A stretch of 64,000 bases of DNA from Natronomonas halophila (GTDB lineage: Archaea > Halobacteriota > Halobacteria > Halobacteriales > Haloarculaceae). The stretch lies in assembly GCF_013391085.1 (NCBI RefSeq), contig NZ_CP058334.1:1984001-2048000 (forward strand), read 5' to 3'. Positions 17,233 to 26,014 of this stretch are shown piece after piece. Under the pieces are notes generated by a model. That model was not told the DNA's origin, ran no database searches, and saw only the letters and a program-made list of their open reading frames with translations. Each line of letters starts with the position of its first letter. Positions within the stretch are counted from its first letter, which is position 1. A program made the translations under genes and the position numbers.

Positions 17233-17494
17233 ACATCGGTCGATACAGATTCTGTAGTTGGTACTGAATATAGTGTAATAGTAATGAAAAGATAATCGAG
17301 ATTATCGTAAGTGGCACAGCAAAGAGCGTTGTGTACCAGACAGCACCTGCCAGAAGAAGCACCTATGTCGAGATACCATAGCCGGTCGAATTACAATCGA
17401 CGCCAACTCGCGGAAGAACAACAGCACCGAGTAGTGGGATAGCGATGAGATAGCCGCCCGAGACGATGACCACCACGGTAAACAGCGTACTCAT
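17233..17494 (-). pseudogene. Decayed small membrane protein (in-frame stop)
   Basis: Reading leftward from ATG 17494, MSTLFTVVVIVSGGYLIAIP gives one membrane helix and then an in-frame TAG at 17363-17365. The same frame goes on with VLLLAGAVWYTTLFAVPLTI, a second helix, and a third possible one, then runs antisense into the lipoprotein gene. A single membrane protein broken by a nonsense change fits better than two tiny genes. The C-terminal limit is uncertain. Confidence 0.45.
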
Positions 17495-17500
17495 CTATTC

Positions 17501-17757
17501 TTATGGCGATCTGTTCTGGAGTGTTCGTGATACTGATGATCGGGGCTCTCCGTTGATTTCTTGATTGATCCGCTCGCTCAATCTCACGACTGTTTCAGTA
17601 GAGCCTGAGACGAAGAGGTACCGCTGTGCGCTCTTCAGCGGTGACCTTCGACTTTATCGCGGATATCGCCCACATCAACCTGAGCCAGTTGGTGACCTAG
17701 TTCGTACCTTGATTTCGCTGAGACTAGCCTGAACCACTCCGATGTCAAGGCGTCGAG
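17501..17757 (-). pseudogene. Decayed reading frame with frameshift, unknown protein
   Basis: On the minus strand two protein-like frames join across a frameshift near 17640. LDALTSEWFRLVSAKSRYEL continuing GHQLAQVDVGDIRDKVEGH stops at TGA, while the neighbouring frame reads KSAQRYLFVSGSTETVVRLS and on to a TAA at 17501-17503. It lies just upstream of the broken membrane gene, so the two may be remains of one operon. The family is not recognised. Confidence 0.35.
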
Positions 17758-17894
17758 GGTGTGACTAAGACGTTGACCATCGATATGGGTCGATACAGTC
17801 AAGTTCTAATTCGCCTACACTCCTACGGAAGCGCATGTGGGGGATTGTCACACAAATAGCGGCTTGACTCATCACCGTCGTTTTTGATATACGC

Positions 17895-18557
17895 ATGGAT
17901 AGAACGTTTATGAACCGACGAGAGTACCTCACAGCAGTATGCAGTGCTGGGGTCATCACAACAGCAGGGTGTAGCTCAGCAGCAGGCCACCAAACGCTTT
18001 CTGAGCCAAGCGTGCACACGGAGTCAGACGGAAGGAAAGCTCTCATTTTTACGGCAGATGGTGTGGAGGTGGGGAATTTCGGCGTTGATGGGAATGTTGA
18101 GGCTACTCAGATTTCGCTCTCAACTGAGATCTGGCACCAAGAGGGAACGAACGTCCAATCGATTAAACTGCGAGTCTGGATGCCAGAAACAGCAACAGAA
18201 TCCGCCGCAGAGGTTGCTGTGGTCTCGCCGGTGGAAGGAGACAGCTCTCCGCCACCAGCGGTAACGCTCTATACACCTGATCGAGCCCTCGGAACGGTTA
18301 TAGAGATCACCGATTTGGACGATCTCGCAGATGAAACAATCAGCACACTAAATCTCCTTGTCAACCCGGGAGCAGAGACAGCGACGAAGCTCAATATCCA
18401 CGCAACGATCGAACTCACGGAGCGTGGTGCGCTCGGGACTGACTACACGCTTGATGGTGAACTCCAGTTAGTGTATCCCGAACTCAACCACGACGAGTTG
18501 GATTCGCCTGCTCGTGAGCACGACTCTGCTATATCACCTACTCGTTGTGTCCAGTAG
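17895..18557 (+). CDS. Twin-arginine exported lipoprotein
   Basis: The frame from ATG 17895 has 220 residues; a second ATG at 17910 starts right at NRREYLTAV and may be the true start. The Tat motif NRREYL, a hydrophobic stretch and the AGC lipobox followed by Ser/Ala show a lipoprotein. The mature domain is beta-rich (ALIFTADGVEVGNFGV, ATQISLSTEIW, IKLRVWMPET) and resembles an extracellular beta-sandwich. It is the fourth lipoprotein in 4 kb. Role unknown. Confidence 0.78.
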   Translation: MDRTFMNRREYLTAVCSAGVITTAGCSSAAGHQTLSEPSVHTESDGRKALIFTADGVEVGNFGVDGNVEATQISLSTEIWHQEGTNVQSIKLRVWMPETATESAAEVAVVSPVEGDSSPPPAVTLYTPDRALGTVIEITDLDDLADETISTLNLLVNPGAETATKLNIHATIELTERGALGTDYTLDGELQLVYPELNHDELDSPAREHDSAISPTRCVQ

Positions 18558-18612
18558 ATTCTGCGTGCGTTGTCGATAGCGTGACCAAGGACGCTGGCTC
18601 TAGTACCTTCAG

Positions 18613-19047
18613 TTACCACGTCCGGGTTGGGAGAAGGTCGATAGCACTCACAACCCGATTTTCTCCGTCGAGGGGGACAATGACGCGCATCTCTTCATTA
18701 TAGTCTGCTAATAGTTCTCGGCAGCTCCCACACGGTGGAATAACTCGTGTTTCGTTCTCATCGTGAGACGGCATCGGGTATGCGACAGCGACGCTGGTGT
18801 CGATGTCGTCATGATTGTATCCGTCGGAAATGGCCGAGCCGACTGCGACTGGTTCCCCGCACATTGACGCTCGACCGACACTCGCCGGTAAACTCACGCC
18901 TTCGTATACTGAGCCGTCAGTCGTCCGGACTCCAGCGGCGACGATGTGTGCGCCGTCGAAGAACTCCGGATCGAACGTACGCTCGTTCGTCTCCATGATT
19001 TGCTCAATGAGGGCTTCGTCGTTAGACGATAGAGGGGCGGTTTCCAT
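18613..19047 (-). CDS. Cytidine deaminase-like zinc hydrolase
   Basis: From ATG 19047 the protein has 144 residues, a normal length for this family; in-frame codons further upstream look noncoding. The zinc and catalytic residues read CGE (C63, E65) and PPCGSC (C106, C109). Cys as the first zinc ligand with catalytic Glu two residues on matches tetrameric cytidine deaminases and blasticidin-S deaminase. The reaction is hydrolytic deamination of cytidine or a related cytosine nucleoside, in pyrimidine salvage. It could partner functionally with the nucleoside phosphorylase at 12767. The exact substrate is uncertain. Confidence 0.85.
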   Translation of the reverse strand: METAPLSSNDEALIEQIMETNERTFDPEFFDGAHIVAAGVRTTDGSVYEGVSLPASVGRASMCGEPVAVGSAISDGYNHDDIDTSVAVAYPMPSHDENETRVIPPCGSCRELLADYNEEMRVIVPLDGENRVVSAIDLLPTRTW

Positions 19048-19201
19048 ACCAGTTGAACCTATTACCGCGTAATGGGTTTTCTGAACCAGTGTCCCGACCA
19101 CCGGGAGTACTGGGCGGCTCACAGACCGGTTCTTTCGGTCGATCTCGTCACTTTACGATGAAATCATTAATGAAGCCGAATCGTGCAGTACAGGCGGCAT
19201 A

Positions 19202-20251
19202 CTAATCGGTCGACTGAGATCGCTCTTCTTCGATAGAGTGTATGCCGGTGATTTCGAGTCGGGCCCCGCCGTTCGAGCCATCGGTCACGCGAACCGACCA
19301 GCCGTGTCCCTCGGCGACCTGCTTGACGATACTCAACCCGAAGCCAGTTCCCTTGTCACCAGTTGAGTACCCAGCAGTAAACACCTCATCACGTCGACTG
19401 TCAGGGATACCGGGCCCGTCATCTTCGACGTAGAAGCCATCACCTATGACTCCGATAGTGACCGTTACGTCATCACCACCGTGTTCGATGGCGTTCCGGA
19501 ACAGGTTTTCGAGGAGCTGGCGGAGTCGATCGTGATCGGCTTCAATCGTCGGTAGCGACTGTGGATCATTCTCGTAGCGCAACTCTGCTTGGTCTATGCC
19601 ATCGCCTACGAGTGTCCACGCGGAGTCGATGACATCCTGAAGCCGCACAGATTCCACAGACCCGATGTCTCGTCCTTCACGCGCCAGCCAGAGTACGTCA
19701 TCGATGATCCGTTCCATCCGGTCAGCCGCAGTCTGGATTGCATCTACGTGCTCGCTGTCTCCCTCTTGTTGTGCAATTTCGGCCCGGCCTTGGATGACTG
19801 CCAAGGGGGTTTGAAGGTCGTGGCTGACGATGTTTGCGAACTCATCCAGTCGGTCACGTTCCCGTTTGAGTTCCTGTTCCCATTCCTTCTGGTCGGTGAT
19901 GTCGACGTTGACGGAAACAAAGCCTGTGATGGCCCCTGTTTCACCGGTGACTGGTGCGATGGTCTGGTCGACGACGTACTGTTCACCTGATTTCCGGGTA
20001 TTGATGAGTTCGCTCCGCCAGACCTCCCCCGATGTGATGGTTTCCCACAGCTCCTCATAGAACTGTTCGTCGTGTTCCCCGGATTTCAGAATACGTGGTG
20101 TTTGTCCGACGGCTTCCGCTTTGGAGTAGCCAGTAATGCTCTCGAATGCCGGATTGACGTATTCTATAACGCCGTGTTCATTAGTGAAGTAGATCGAATG
20201 CCCAGCGGCTTCGACAGCCTCTCGAAATGCTTGGTGATGTATGCTCCCCAT
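19202..20251 (-). CDS. PAS sensor histidine kinase
   Basis: The protein has 349 residues. Residues 5-120 form one PAS domain (HSIYFTNEHGVIEYVNPAFE, TGYSKAEAVGQTPRILKSG) ending in DITDQKE. Residues 135-200 form a HisKA dimerisation domain with H-box NIVSHDLQTPL. The rest is a HATPase_c domain with the N-box LLENLFRNAIEHG and G-boxes DDGPGIP and GTGFGLSIV. It is a complete cytoplasmic kinase with no membrane helices. No cognate regulator is adjacent, as is usual in haloarchaea. The signal is unknown. Confidence 0.93.
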   Translation of the reverse strand: MGSIHHQAFREAVEAAGHSIYFTNEHGVIEYVNPAFESITGYSKAEAVGQTPRILKSGEHDEQFYEELWETITSGEVWRSELINTRKSGEQYVVDQTIAPVTGETGAITGFVSVNVDITDQKEWEQELKRERDRLDEFANIVSHDLQTPLAVIQGRAEIAQQEGDSEHVDAIQTAADRMERIIDDVLWLAREGRDIGSVESVRLQDVIDSAWTLVGDGIDQAELRYENDPQSLPTIEADHDRLRQLLENLFRNAIEHGGDDVTVTIGVIGDGFYVEDDGPGIPDSRRDEVFTAGYSTGDKGTGFGLSIVKQVAEGHGWSVRVTDGSNGGARLEITGIHSIEEERSQSTD

Positions 20252-20617
20252 GTCCCAGTTTTCCCCTTATGGTAACCTTCTCCCTCGGAGAGATAAATGC
20301 GTCTTGTGTCTTCGCTATCTGAAGATACTCGGTATGCAGCATACATCGACCGATACGTGGACACAACAGACCGGAGTTAGTAGTTCCGACTGCGCTGGGG
20401 CAATCAGGATAGCACATCCTTCAGTATCACCTGTCGTTTTCAATTACAAAAATTAACACTAATATATTTTTGATTTGAAAGTAATACACGATTAAAAGGC
20501 AGTGCTTCTTAAGCAAAATCACGTTATATCTGGCTACATTATTTCCACATATGATGTCGACGTCAGGGTTCTCCCTCCAGGGGTTGCAATATACGATTAA
20601 GCAATCTGCCAGGGGGT
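20252..20617. other. AT-rich noncoding interval
   Basis: No gene is supported. 20440-20560 is strongly AT-rich and holds a 7-bp inverted repeat CAAAAAT (20447-20453) and ATTTTTG (20466-20472). It separates the divergent PAS kinase and metal permease genes and may hold both promoters. The cattatttccac and aatatac segments near 20540 and 20590 are TATA-like but not decisive. Confidence 0.5.
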
Positions 20618-20626
20618 GTGGGTATC

Positions 20627-21859
20627 ATGGTAGTTGAGACCCTCGTCGAAGGACTGCGGCTCGCTGGTGAGATGTTCTGGGAGACGTGGTGGGCGCTCGT
20701 GCTCGGATTTACGATCGCCGGCGCCGTCGAGACGTTCGTCAGCGAAGAGAAGATGTCTGCCGTTCTCGGCGGCAACGGCTGGAAAGAACTCGGACTCGGG
20801 ACGGTGTTCGGTGCTGCGTCATCGTCGTGTTCGTTCGGGGCAGTCGCGACGACGAAGTCGCTGTTCAAGAAGGGCGCGTCGCCGGTGGCTAGCCTCGCGG
20901 CGTTCCAGTTCGCTTCCACGAACCTCGTCATCGAACTCGGCCTCGTTATGTGGATTCTGCTCGGGTGGCAGTTCGTGTTGGCCGACTACGTGGCGGGCCT
21001 CATCCTCATCGCGCTTCTCGCGGTGGCTTACAAGTACATCGTTCCCCAGAAGTGGTTCGACGCATCGCGCGAATACCTCCGCTCCTCGGAAGGCGTGCGT
21101 GATCCGTCCTGTGGTATGGAGGTCGACCCCACGAGCGATGACGTCCTCACGCTGGAGACCGATGGCGGGACCGAATACTTCTGCTCGGAATCGTGCAAGC
21201 AGGCGTACCTTGAGGAACAGCGTCAACAGGACGCGACGTGGCGCGACCGGCTGTTGACCCGGGATGGCTGGCGACTCGCCTCGAAGAACGCCCTCGGCGA
21301 GTGGGGGATGCTCTGGGAGGATATCGTCGCTGGCTTCCTTATCGCTGGTCTCATCGGAGCCTTCGTCCCCCGCGAGTGGTGGACGACGCTGTTCGGTATC
21401 GGGGCTGAAGGGACGTTCGTGTGGATACTCACCAGCGCAATCATCGGCGTCGTCATCGGTGTCGTTACGTTCGTCTGCTCGGTCGGAAACGTCCCGTTTG
21501 CGGTCATCCTCTGGAACAACGGCATCGCCTTCGGTGGCGTCATGAGCTTCATTTTCGCGGACTTGATTGTCCCGACCATCGACGACGCGTACCGTCGATA
21601 TTACGGCCTCCGGATGGCTACGGTACTGTTCGTCTCGATTTTCATCACCGCCGTCATCTCGGGCGTCGTAATTCATTACCTGTGGAGTGGAGTCGGCCTC
21701 ATTCCGCCTCAGGGAGAAGCCGGAGGGACTGCCCCCGCCGGCTATACGACGTATCTCAACGCCCTCTTCACGCTACTGTTCCTCGGACAGGTTTACGTGG
21801 GCTACTGGACGGCAGGAGGCGACGAGGAATCGGACGACCACGAGATGCATGCAGGCTAA
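20627..21859 (+). CDS. DUF318/ArsP-type permease with internal TRASH/YHS-like Cys domain
   Basis: The protein has 410 residues from ATG 20627; a GTG at 20618 is the alternative start. It has two blocks of membrane helices of the SO_0444/ArsP permease type, with the conserved SSSCSFGAVATTKSLFKKG in the first half and VCSVGNVPFAVILW in the second. Between them sits a soluble insert (about residues 155-200) with PSCGMEVDP and YFCSESC, a treble-clef YHS/TRASH-like metal site. Family knowledge points to efflux of a soft metal or metalloid (Cu, Zn, As). It opens the GC-richer metal cassette. Confidence 0.85.
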   Translation: MVVETLVEGLRLAGEMFWETWWALVLGFTIAGAVETFVSEEKMSAVLGGNGWKELGLGTVFGAASSSCSFGAVATTKSLFKKGASPVASLAAFQFASTNLVIELGLVMWILLGWQFVLADYVAGLILIALLAVAYKYIVPQKWFDASREYLRSSEGVRDPSCGMEVDPTSDDVLTLETDGGTEYFCSESCKQAYLEEQRQQDATWRDRLLTRDGWRLASKNALGEWGMLWEDIVAGFLIAGLIGAFVPREWWTTLFGIGAEGTFVWILTSAIIGVVIGVVTFVCSVGNVPFAVILWNNGIAFGGVMSFIFADLIVPTIDDAYRRYYGLRMATVLFVSIFITAVISGVVIHYLWSGVGLIPPQGEAGGTAPAGYTTYLNALFTLLFLGQVYVGYWTAGGDEESDDHEMHAG

Positions 21860-21883
21860 CCGATAATTCTACGGAGGTTCCAA

Positions 21884-22504
21884 ATGATAGATTGGAAGTC
21901 CGAACCCGGTGAAGATGGCCGAAATAGGTAGGTCCTCCCATCCTGGCTCGACCGATATACCGACGCCGCACTTTACGGACTCGTCGCTGGGACAGTGCTA
22001 TGTCTATTTGCGCTGTTCACGAACCCCGTCCCTGACCCTTCCTTCCCGTGGGCAACGTTGCCCACATCGCTTCGAGTACCAGTCACGCAGCCCCGTATCG
22101 AACACTGGCCCGTCTCGCACACGATCGGTATCTGGCTGTGGGTCCTCGGCGCGCCGGCAGTGTTCCTCGCAGGCTATCGACGGTTCCAGAATCGACCGAC
22201 GGCCTGGCTCGTTGCACTACCAACTACTGCGATGCTTGGTTTGACAACGTACTGTCGGTTCTTCTGGCCGAAGCTCTATCCGGCGACATGGAACGCGCCG
22301 TCGTACACTTTCGTCTGCTGGCTCTACTGTTCCTCGTACGATCACTGTGGAGTAATCTGGCGTACGGTGTCGCGCTACTCGGTGTGGTCGCTACTGTCTT
22401 TGCGGTTCGGGAATCGACGTGGTCCACGTTCGGGTTCGTCGCGTTCGGTGTTTTAGCTCTCCCTTGGGCTTCCTGCGATATACGAAGCGTGTCGCCGATA
22501 CTAG
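21884..22504 (+). pseudogene. Broken membrane protein gene (nonsense plus frameshifts)
   Basis: An ATG at 21884 with a good Shine-Dalgarno (ggaggt at 21872-21877) opens MIDWKSEPGEDGRNR, then TAG at 21929-21931. The same frame resumes VLPSWLDRYTDAALYGLVAG with several membrane helices (LCLFALF, IGIWLWVLGAPAVFLAGYRR, WLVALPTTAMLGLTTYCRFF). Near 22310 the coding shifts to the next frame (FRLLALLFLVRSLWSNLAYG), and near 22465 a further shift gives LPAIYEACRRY and a stop at 22502-22504. It lies 24 bp after the permease, so it was probably co-transcribed once. Family not recognised. Confidence 0.6.
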
Positions 22505-22567
22505 TTGCTGAATTACGATAGCGAGACGCAAGACTACTAATCCGACTGGGACGCAACTACCCTCTCC

Positions 22568-22837
22568 TCACGAGTTTCGGTTCCAAAGGACTGCGAACAA
22601 GCCTCCCATCAAATAGCCGGCAACTGAAGCGATCGTGAGCCCCCCAACTGTCAGCGACAAATCAAAATCCACTGTATCCTCCGGCTCGACAAAGTTTGTC
22701 CGCGCCACAATGTCAACTGCGGATCTGGAGACGTCAGAGACGACAAACCAGATCCACGCGGCGTGAGATGCGGCAAAAATGAGGGCGAACAGGACTCCGG
22801 ACCGATGCTTGGAGATTTTCTCACTCATCGTCTTCAA
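22568..22837 (-). CDS. Small membrane protein, two helices
   Basis: The protein has 89 residues from ATG 22837, or 86 from ATG 22828. A basic N-terminus (SEKISKHRSG) is followed by a helix FALIFAASHAAWIWFVVS, an external acidic loop, and a second helix GLTIASVAGYLMGGLFAVLW. It belongs to no family I recognise. The His and Trp within the first helix and the location inside the metal cassette are suggestive only. Confidence 0.6.
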   Translation of the reverse strand: MKTMSEKISKHRSGVLFALIFAASHAAWIWFVVSDVSRSAVDIVARTNFVEPEDTVDFDLSLTVGGLTIASVAGYLMGGLFAVLWNRNS

Positions 22838-23128
22838 TCACCCCCTCTACGCTGTGTCTGATTGTACTCTGGCCGTACAGTTTTAAGGGCGGGTTCAACT
22901 GATGCACACATCAAACAACGTGGGCATATTTCAATGAATTTTCGCCTCGATACCCCAACTCTTTGTATGTTCTTACTTTCGATTCCTTAGGTAACCCCGG
23001 GATCATTCGACACTACCCAAAGTGACTGTTGCTAACAGAGTGTGTCGGTAGATTCGCAATTTTCAGCGACCAGTTGTTTCGTGCCGTGTCGTATCTAATG
23101 AATTCCCAACAATCCCGAAGTTTGTCCC

Positions 23129-23653
23129 TCAGGAATCTCTGTGGGCGCGAACGAACGCACGCCGCAGGACGGTCAGAAGGACGTACGTCTCGTATTTCTG
23201 GGTCCGACAGTGTTCGCAGGGCTGCATGTCCGCGACGATCTCCTCGATCGCGTCGTCGTACTCGTCCGTGAGCGTGGTGAGTGCGTCCGTAATCTGCGGC
23301 TGGACAGCGTCGATCATCTCCTCAACGGCGGCGTCGGCCGAATCCGGTAGTGAGTACGAGAGAACGATCGTGTTTGCGTGGTAGTACTTCGTGGTCCCAC
23401 CGCGGCCCTCCTCGAAGCGAACAACGTCAACGAGGCCCGCGTCCCGGAGCTCGTTGATGTGGTGGCGAACCGTATTCTCCGTCCGGTCGACGCCGCGATC
23501 TTCGAGGCGTTCGTGGACCTCGGTCGCGGTCAGGGCCTCCTCGGCCAGAATATCGAGAATCATCGCCCGCATCGGCTCGTCAATGGCATCCGAAACCCGG
23601 GTGTCTCGCACCGCGATGTCCTCGAGACGGTGGTCGGTATCGGAGTCACTCAT
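23129..23653 (-). CDS. ArsR-type winged-helix regulator with CEHC motif
   Basis: From ATG 23653 the protein has 174 residues; an upstream extension MLAFSSR is possible. A winged helix spans about residues 20-95: MRAMILDILAEEALTATEVHERLEDRGVDRTENTVRHHINELRDAGLVDV with wing GRGGTTKYYH. The C-terminal half is helical and ends with MQPCEHCRTQKYETYV, a CxxC metal site. It is divergent from the HMA chaperone and P-type ATPase genes, so it very probably represses them until metal binds. The ACGACCAAT repeats at 23757 and 23778 lie in the shared intergenic region. Confidence 0.88.
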   Translation of the reverse strand: MSDSDTDHRLEDIAVRDTRVSDAIDEPMRAMILDILAEEALTATEVHERLEDRGVDRTENTVRHHINELRDAGLVDVVRFEEGRGGTTKYYHANTIVLSYSLPDSADAAVEEMIDAVQPQITDALTTLTDEYDDAIEEIVADMQPCEHCRTQKYETYVLLTVLRRAFVRAHRDS

Positions 23654-23756
23654 ACGAGAACTGAACGCGAGCACGCGGGAAAAGGTAGCGGGACACGAGC
23701 GAGGGTGGCGTCGTTAGCGAACGGCCCGAATGGACCCGCGGTAGCGAAAGCTCTAG

Positions 23757-23786
23757 ACGACCAATTTGACCGTTCCAACGACCAAT
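23757..23786. promoter_or_regulatory. Putative operator: ACGACCAAT direct repeat, 21-bp period
   Basis: ACGACCAAT occurs at 23757-23765 and again at 23778-23786, exactly 21 bp apart (two helical turns), between the ArsR-type gene and the HMA chaperone gene. An AT-rich block (taaaaaatacttattt, 23810-23825) follows at promoter distance from ATG 23851. Spacing and place suit binding of a dimeric regulator. Confidence 0.45.
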
Positions 23787-23850
23787 ATAGAAATTCAAAC
23801 ATATCATCTAAAAAATACTTATTTGGATATAGGCACTATCTCGAACTGTA

Positions 23851-24066
23851 ATGAGCGACACAACCCAGTTCCGCGTCATGGACTTCGACTGCCCGACCTG
23901 TGCGAGCACGGTCGAACGCGCCCTCTCGAACGTCAACGGCGTCCAGCACGTTGAGGTCCACTACGCGACCGGTCGCGTCGAGATCGAGTACGACGACAGC
24001 GTCGCTGACCCCGATGTCTTCGCACAGACCATCGAAAACCAGGGATACACGCCCCAGCCCGCCTAA
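23851..24066 (+). CDS. Stand-alone HMA metallochaperone
   Basis: The protein has 71 residues and is a single heavy-metal-associated domain. The metal loop is MDFDCPTCAST, giving the CPTC (CxxC) site with C14 and C17. The rest is the ferredoxin-like beta-alpha-beta-beta-alpha-beta pattern (VERALSNVNGVQHVEVHYATGRVEIEY). It would deliver soft metal to the P-type ATPase whose ATG begins 5 bp after its stop. The ATPase lacks its own N-terminal HMA domain, so this gene plays that part separately. Confidence 0.93.
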   Translation: MSDTTQFRVMDFDCPTCASTVERALSNVNGVQHVEVHYATGRVEIEYDDSVADPDVFAQTIENQGYTPQPA

Positions 24067-24070
24067 CACC

Positions 24071-25990
24071 ATGAACGAACGATCGATCACGCAGTACTAC
24101 CGGAAACATCGGAAGGCCATCGTCACGGCGACCAGTGGCCTCCTCTACGGCGGTGGCTGGAGCCTTGGCCACCTCACGAGTTTCGATATGGCAAGCGCCG
24201 TCATCCTCGTCTTCGCGACGGTCGTGGGAGGCTACGACATCGCCCAAACCGCCTACCACGAGGTTTCTAACCGGACGCTCGGCATCAAGACGCTGGTGAC
24301 GCTGGCCGCCATCGGTGCCATCATCATCGGCGAGTACTGGGAGGCCGCCGCTGTGGTCTTCCTGTTCAGCCTCGGCAGCTATCTCGAGGGCCGGACGATG
24401 CGGAAGACCCGGACGGCCCTCCAGGAGCTGCTGGAGATGACGCCCGACACGGCGACCGTCCGTCGGGACGGGGAACTCCAGGAGGTACCCGCCCGCGAAG
24501 TCGAAGAGGGCGAAGTCGTCGTCGTGAAGCCGGGTGGGAAGATTCCGGTCGACGGGACCGTCATCGACGGCGAAAGCGCGGTCAATCAAGCACCGGTCAC
24601 CGGCGAGAGCGCGCCCGTCCACAAGGCCGACGGCGACGGGGTCTACGCCGGGACGGTCAACCAAGAAGGTGCGTTAGAAATCCGAACGACGGGTGCGGGT
24701 TCGGACACGACGCTCGAACGCATCATCCGCCGCGTCGAGGAGGCCCAGGAGGCCCAGTCGCCCACGGAGAGCCTCATCGACAGGTTCGCGAAGTACTACA
24801 CGCCTGCCGTCATCGCCCTGGCTATCGGCGCGTATGCAGTCACGCAGAATGCGATCCTGTCGCTGACGCTGCTGGTCATCGGCTGTCCCGGGGCGCTGGT
24901 CATCGGGCCGCCGGTCAGCATCGTCTCCGCAATCGGGAACGCCGCCCGGTCGGGCGTCCTGATGAAGGGCGGTGAACACCTCGAACGCGCCGGCAAGATC
25001 GACCTCGTCGCTTTCGATAAGACCGGCACTCTCACGAAGGGCGAAACCACAGTCGCCGACGTCGAGGGATTTGGCATCGCTGATGACGAGGTCCTATCGC
25101 TCGCGGCGACTACCGAAAAGAAGAGTGAACACCACCTCGCCGACGCCATCGTTGACGCAGCTCGCGAGCGCCCGACCGCTGCGACGGATGGCGGTGCGAC
25201 GGTCGCGAACGCGGTCGAAGCCGACCGGAACCCCCGGTCGATTCCGGACCCTGACGATTTCGACGTGGTCGCCGGCAAGGGCGTCGTCGCTCGCTACGAC
25301 GGCCACGAGATAGTCGTTGGTAACCGCGCACTGCTGGACGACCGCGGTATCGACATCCCCAGTCGGGTCGCCGACTACGTCCGCGAGCGTGAGGAGCGCG
25401 GCGAAACGGTCGTCCACGTCATCCGGGATGGGGACGTCATCGGCACAATCGCGATGCGGGACGAACTCCGAGAGGCCGCCCCTGACGTCGTCGCGGCACT
25501 CCGGGACGCCGGGATCAAGACGATGATGCTCACCGGCGACAACGAACGGACGGCCGCCGCCGTTGCCGAGGAGGTCGGCATCGACGAGTACCGCGCCGAA
25601 CTCCTCCCCGAGGACAAACAGTCCGTCATCGAGGCCTGCCAGGCGGACGGACACGTCGTCGCAATGGTCGGCGACGGCATCAACGATGCCCCCTCGCTGG
25701 CGACCGCCGACGTCGGCATCGCGATGGGTGCCGCGGGAACGGACACCGCCATCGAAACGGCGGACATGGCGCTGATGGCCGACGATCTCGAACGCATCCC
25801 CTACGCGGTCACGCTAAGCAAAGCGACGCGCTGGAACGTCCTCGAGAACGTCGGGCTCGCGGTGCTGACCGTGACCGTCCTCCTCGCGGGCGTGCTTACC
25901 AGCTACATTACCCTTGCGTCGGGGATGCTCGTACACGAGGCCAGCGTCCTCGCGGTCATCCTCAACGGGATGCGACTGCTCCGCTACTGA
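24071..25990 (+). CDS. P1B-type heavy-metal ATPase with CPG motif
   Basis: The protein has 639 residues from ATG 24071. Landmarks: actuator TGES at 177-180, membrane metal motif CPG at C272-P273-G274 (instead of CPC), phosphorylated Asp316 in DKTGTLT, TGDN, and GDGINDAPS. The nucleotide-domain signature usually read SEHPLA is here SEHHLA (352-357), so the hallmark HP dipeptide is HH. There is no N-terminal metal domain. Family role: ATP-driven export of soft divalent or monovalent metal across the membrane. CPG variants exist among P1B pumps, but the metal cannot be fixed from the sequence. Co-transcribed with the HMA gene. Confidence 0.93.
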   Translation: MNERSITQYYRKHRKAIVTATSGLLYGGGWSLGHLTSFDMASAVILVFATVVGGYDIAQTAYHEVSNRTLGIKTLVTLAAIGAIIIGEYWEAAAVVFLFSLGSYLEGRTMRKTRTALQELLEMTPDTATVRRDGELQEVPAREVEEGEVVVVKPGGKIPVDGTVIDGESAVNQAPVTGESAPVHKADGDGVYAGTVNQEGALEIRTTGAGSDTTLERIIRRVEEAQEAQSPTESLIDRFAKYYTPAVIALAIGAYAVTQNAILSLTLLVIGCPGALVIGPPVSIVSAIGNAARSGVLMKGGEHLERAGKIDLVAFDKTGTLTKGETTVADVEGFGIADDEVLSLAATTEKKSEHHLADAIVDAARERPTAATDGGATVANAVEADRNPRSIPDPDDFDVVAGKGVVARYDGHEIVVGNRALLDDRGIDIPSRVADYVREREERGETVVHVIRDGDVIGTIAMRDELREAAPDVVAALRDAGIKTMMLTGDNERTAAAVAEEVGIDEYRAELLPEDKQSVIEACQADGHVVAMVGDGINDAPSLATADVGIAMGAAGTDTAIETADMALMADDLERIPYAVTLSKATRWNVLENVGLAVLTVTVLLAGVLTSYITLASGMLVHEASVLAVILNGMRLLRY

Positions 25991-26014
25991 ACATCAAAGA
26001 CGATCACCGACACC

